54,800 nt of DNA from Nitrospira sp. (GTDB lineage: Bacteria; Nitrospirota; Nitrospiria; Nitrospirales; Nitrospiraceae): positions 1 through 54,800 of the forward strand of contig JANDJJ010000004.1 in NCBI GenBank assembly GCA_024330945.1, written 5' to 3'. Below the pieces are notes generated by a model that was given only the letters and a program-made list of their open reading frames with translations, did not search any database and had not been told where the DNA came from. Within the stretch, counting starts at the first letter, position 1; the number at the start of each line of letters is the position of its first letter. Shown here in pieces: positions 51,973-54,800 of this stretch. The position numbers and the translations under genes are program-made.

Positions 51973-52677
51973 GTGAGAGATTCATCCAACGACCATGGCG
52001 CAAAAACCCGGCAGCCTGCCGACATGACCGCAGGCCTGGTCGGTGTCACGGTATTTCTAGACCGAGATGGAACGTTGAATCCCGATCCCGGCTACATTCG
52101 CTCGCCGGAGCAGTATGAACTCTTTTCCGGCGTCGCCGATGCGCTGGCAAAACTCAAACAGGCCGGCGCTCGATTGATTGTCGTGACGAACCAGTCGGGG
52201 GTGGCCAGAGGGTTTCTGTCAATGAGGGATCTGGAGGCGATTCATGAAAAACTCGCCCACCTCCTGGGTGAAGCGGGGGTGATCCTCGATGGCATTTATG
52301 TGTGCCCACATCATCCCGATGAGGGCTGCGAATGCCGGAAGCCGAAAACCGGCCTGATTGATCGGGCCCTCCGAGACCATGCGATCGATTTGTCGCGTTC
52401 GTATGTGGTTGGGGATCATGGGAAAGATATGGAATTGGCCAAGCGTGTGGGGGCGCGGGCCGTGTTGGTGACGACGGGGGCCGTGACGCCGCAGCAGGTG
52501 GAAGGGCTTGGTGACGTTGGGGTGGTTCCCGATCATGTCGCCTCGTCGCTTGAGGAGGCCGCGGAATGGATTCGGGGAGATGCGCGGACTCGGTTGCATC
52601 AGGAGGCTGTTCGAACTCCTGAAGGGGAACACGCCTGCGATGCACAATCGGTCTCTGAGAGCGCCCAACGGTCGTGA
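51973..52677 (+). CDS. gmhB: D-glycero-beta-D-manno-heptose 1,7-bisphosphate 7-phosphatase
   Basis: VFLDRDGTLNPDPGYI HAD motif, CPHHPDEGCECRKPKTGL zinc loop, YVVGDHGKDMELA; start may be 52024. Confidence 0.93.
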   Translation: MRDSSNDHGAKTRQPADMTAGLVGVTVFLDRDGTLNPDPGYIRSPEQYELFSGVADALAKLKQAGARLIVVTNQSGVARGFLSMRDLEAIHEKLAHLLGEAGVILDGIYVCPHHPDEGCECRKPKTGLIDRALRDHAIDLSRSYVVGDHGKDMELAKRVGARAVLVTTGAVTPQQVEGLGDVGVVPDHVASSLEEAAEWIRGDARTRLHQEAVRTPEGEHACDAQSVSESAQRS

Positions 52678-52686
52678 CGCAACAAC

Positions 52687-53733
52687 ATGGCTGAGATCAT
52701 GCGCGAACAACGTAGAGAAGGGGGACGAGAGGGGAGGGAGTCCTCCTCGATCCCCTGTAACCTGTGCGGGGGAACGGACGTCTCCACCCTGTCGAATCGC
52801 AGTCGCAGCGGGAAACGGCTACGGACCGTCATTTGTCGCGCCTGTGGTCTGGTCTGGTCCGATCCTCGTCCCCATGACGCCAGACGGTTCTACGAAGAAG
52901 AGTATCGGCTTGCCTATAAACACACCTACCAGCCGAAACCCAAACATATCCTGCGGGCTGGAAAGGTCGCGCTCTCTCGGCTTGAAAAGATCAAGGACCT
53001 GCTGGCAAGCCCCAAGTTCATTCTGGACGTGGGGACCGGCGGTGGGGAGTTCGCCTATCTGCTTCGATCGCTGGGGCATCAGGTCCAAGGTGTCGAGCCC
53101 AATCGGGGGTACGCCGAGTATTCGAGACGGGAATATGGATTGGCGGTGCAGATCGGCTTCGTGCAAGATGCGATGTTCCCCGCCGAGTCGTTCGACGTGG
53201 TGACGATCTGGCATGTGCTCGAACATACCGAAGATCCTGGCGCGGTATTGGCGCTGCTTAGATCCTGGCTCAAGCCGAGTGGGAGGTTGGTCGTCGAGGT
53301 GCCGAATGTGGAGGCGACCTGCCAGGCTCCCAAGAACACGTTCCATGAGGCGCATCTCTACAACTTCAATGTCGTGACGCTGCGCCGATTGGCCAAGAAG
53401 CAGGGGTTGCACGAGATCCGTCACGTCATTTCCCGCGACGGGGGGAATATCACGATGGTGTTCGGGAGGGAGGAATCGCCTCTTGCAAGTGATGTCGCCA
53501 TCGATGTTCCCGGCAATTACGAATGGATCGCTCGGATCGTCCGCGGGCACAGTGCCTGGCGGCATCATCTGACGGCGACACCCTATGTGCGGGTTTGGCA
53601 ACGATTGTGTCGATCGCTTGAGGAACGAAGGGAGACAGCGGCTGCATCGAGTGGCAAGGAATTGCTCGACGATCTCTATGGGCGGGAGTTGCAGACCTGT
53701 TTCTCGATTCAGTCGGACAAGGGGCTTGCTTGA
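52687..53733 (+). CDS. class I SAM-dependent methyltransferase with N-terminal Cys4 zinc-binding motif
   Basis: CNLCGG...CRACG; ILDVGTGGGEFAYLLRSLGHQVQGVEPN; IWHVLEHTEDP. Confidence 0.85.
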   Translation: MAEIMREQRREGGREGRESSSIPCNLCGGTDVSTLSNRSRSGKRLRTVICRACGLVWSDPRPHDARRFYEEEYRLAYKHTYQPKPKHILRAGKVALSRLEKIKDLLASPKFILDVGTGGGEFAYLLRSLGHQVQGVEPNRGYAEYSRREYGLAVQIGFVQDAMFPAESFDVVTIWHVLEHTEDPGAVLALLRSWLKPSGRLVVEVPNVEATCQAPKNTFHEAHLYNFNVVTLRRLAKKQGLHEIRHVISRDGGNITMVFGREESPLASDVAIDVPGNYEWIARIVRGHSAWRHHLTATPYVRVWQRLCRSLEERRETAAASSGKELLDDLYGRELQTCFSIQSDKGLA

Positions 53734-53784
53734 CCGACTTTGACCGGTTGCTCCCTGTGTAGCCGGCTTGGTAAGGGAGGTTCC

Positions 53785-54800
53785 GTGCGTGCCACTCCAG
53801 CCGATGGTCATTGTGCGGCTTCTCAGTTCAGTCGAGCCCGCATTCTGTTGATCAAGCCCAGTTCCCTCGGCGATATCGTCCATGCGATGCCGGTGGCATC
53901 GGCGATCAAAACCGCTTGGCCGGAAGCCCATCTGACTTGGGTCGTCAAACGTCGCTGGGCGGAATTGGTTGAGCGGATCGAGGGAATTGATCGAGTGTGG
54001 CAAGTGAGCGAAACGGTTCGTGATTGGATTGTGCAGGGACGGCGTATGCGGGCTGAGGGGGTCGATCTCGCGATTGATTTGCAAGGCCTCTTTCGCAGCG
54101 GCGCGCTTGCCTGGTTCAGCGGTGCGCCCACGCGTATCGGGTTTGCCAATGCAAGGGAAGGCAGTCCGTGGTTTTATACGAAGCGGGTCCCTGTTCCATT
54201 GATGGAGATGCACGCGGTTGACCGGTATCTGCTCGTGGCTCAGTCGCTGGGGTTGCCGTTGCCCTCCAAGCCTCCGTTTTCATTTGTTTTCTCCGACCGC
54301 GACTGGGAAATGATCGGAGATCTCTGTGTGCGGGAAAACTTCTCACTTGATCGGCCGTGGATTGCCATGAATGTTTCGGCTCGTTGGCCGACCAAACGGT
54401 GGGCGCTCTCATCGTTTGCCGAGTTGGTGGATCGCTTGTATGGAGAAGGATTAGAGCCGGTGGTGGTGATCGGGAGTGCCAGCGATCGATCTGATGTGGA
54501 ACAACTGCGGGCGATCACCAGCAGTCCATTCATCGATTTGACGGGGAGGATTCCGCTCGGTTGTTTGCCGGCGTTCCTTTCGAAAGCTGCCCTCCTCATT
54601 ACCAACGATTCCGGTCCGATGCATATTGCTGCTGCCGTGGGGGTTTGTGTTGTCGCCCTGTTCGGGCCGACGAGCGAAACGCGCACAGGTCCTTATGGAA
54701 CGGACCATCATGTGTTGACAAAGCCTGTGTCCTGCCGTCCCTGTATGCGCCGCGTCTGTCAGCACGAGCCGGAACGGGAGTGTTTGCGCCTTATCACTCC
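53785..54800 (+). CDS. heptosyltransferase (GT9), 3' end truncated by window
   Basis: GTG start with GGGAGG upstream; ILLIKPSSLGDIVHAMPVASAIK, DLQGLFRSG, LLITNDSGPMHIAAAVGVCVVALFGPTSE; open to window end. Confidence 0.9.
   Translation, partial: MRATPADGHCAASQFSRARILLIKPSSLGDIVHAMPVASAIKTAWPEAHLTWVVKRRWAELVERIEGIDRVWQVSETVRDWIVQGRRMRAEGVDLAIDLQGLFRSGALAWFSGAPTRIGFANAREGSPWFYTKRVPVPLMEMHAVDRYLLVAQSLGLPLPSKPPFSFVFSDRDWEMIGDLCVRENFSLDRPWIAMNVSARWPTKRWALSSFAELVDRLYGEGLEPVVVIGSASDRSDVEQLRAITSSPFIDLTGRIPLGCLPAFLSKAALLITNDSGPMHIAAAVGVCVVALFGPTSETRTGPYGTDHHVLTKPVSCRPCMRRVCQHEPERECLRLIT

Overview
Chromosomal window of about 54.8 kb from a Gram-negative bacterium. Gene content and style resemble Nitrospira, but that is inference and no marker gene was tested. 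Most of it is core housekeeping: galE, trmL, yqgE, bioB, lapB-like, rsfS-nadD-proB-obgE-rpmA-rplU, ilvE, secG-tpiA-pgk-gap, mutS2, thiL, lon, galU. A long envelope/lipid A cluster follows on the + strand: bamA, two ompH/skp-like genes, fabZ, lpxA, lpxI, Gfo/Idh/MocA, lpxB, msbA, a frameshifted DUF374 acyltransferase, waaA, lpxK, a heptosyltransferase, gmhB, a methyltransferase and a truncated heptosyltransferase. The accessory part is about 21-31 kb. It holds a sigma54 regulator with a degenerate receiver, an HD-GYP protein with a degenerate GYP motif, a hybrid kinase, a predicted lipoprotein copper nitrite reductase next to a signal-peptide truncated hemoglobin, a cytochrome c, and a 254-aa Cys-motif membrane protein. 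The least explained segment is 21.2-21.8 kb. It contains a nested long-range RNA-like stem and an unlisted 33-codon membrane-peptide ORF with a strong SD, a candidate promoter and a downstream terminator-like hairpin. No mobile element, CRISPR array, rRNA or convincing tRNA was seen by eye.
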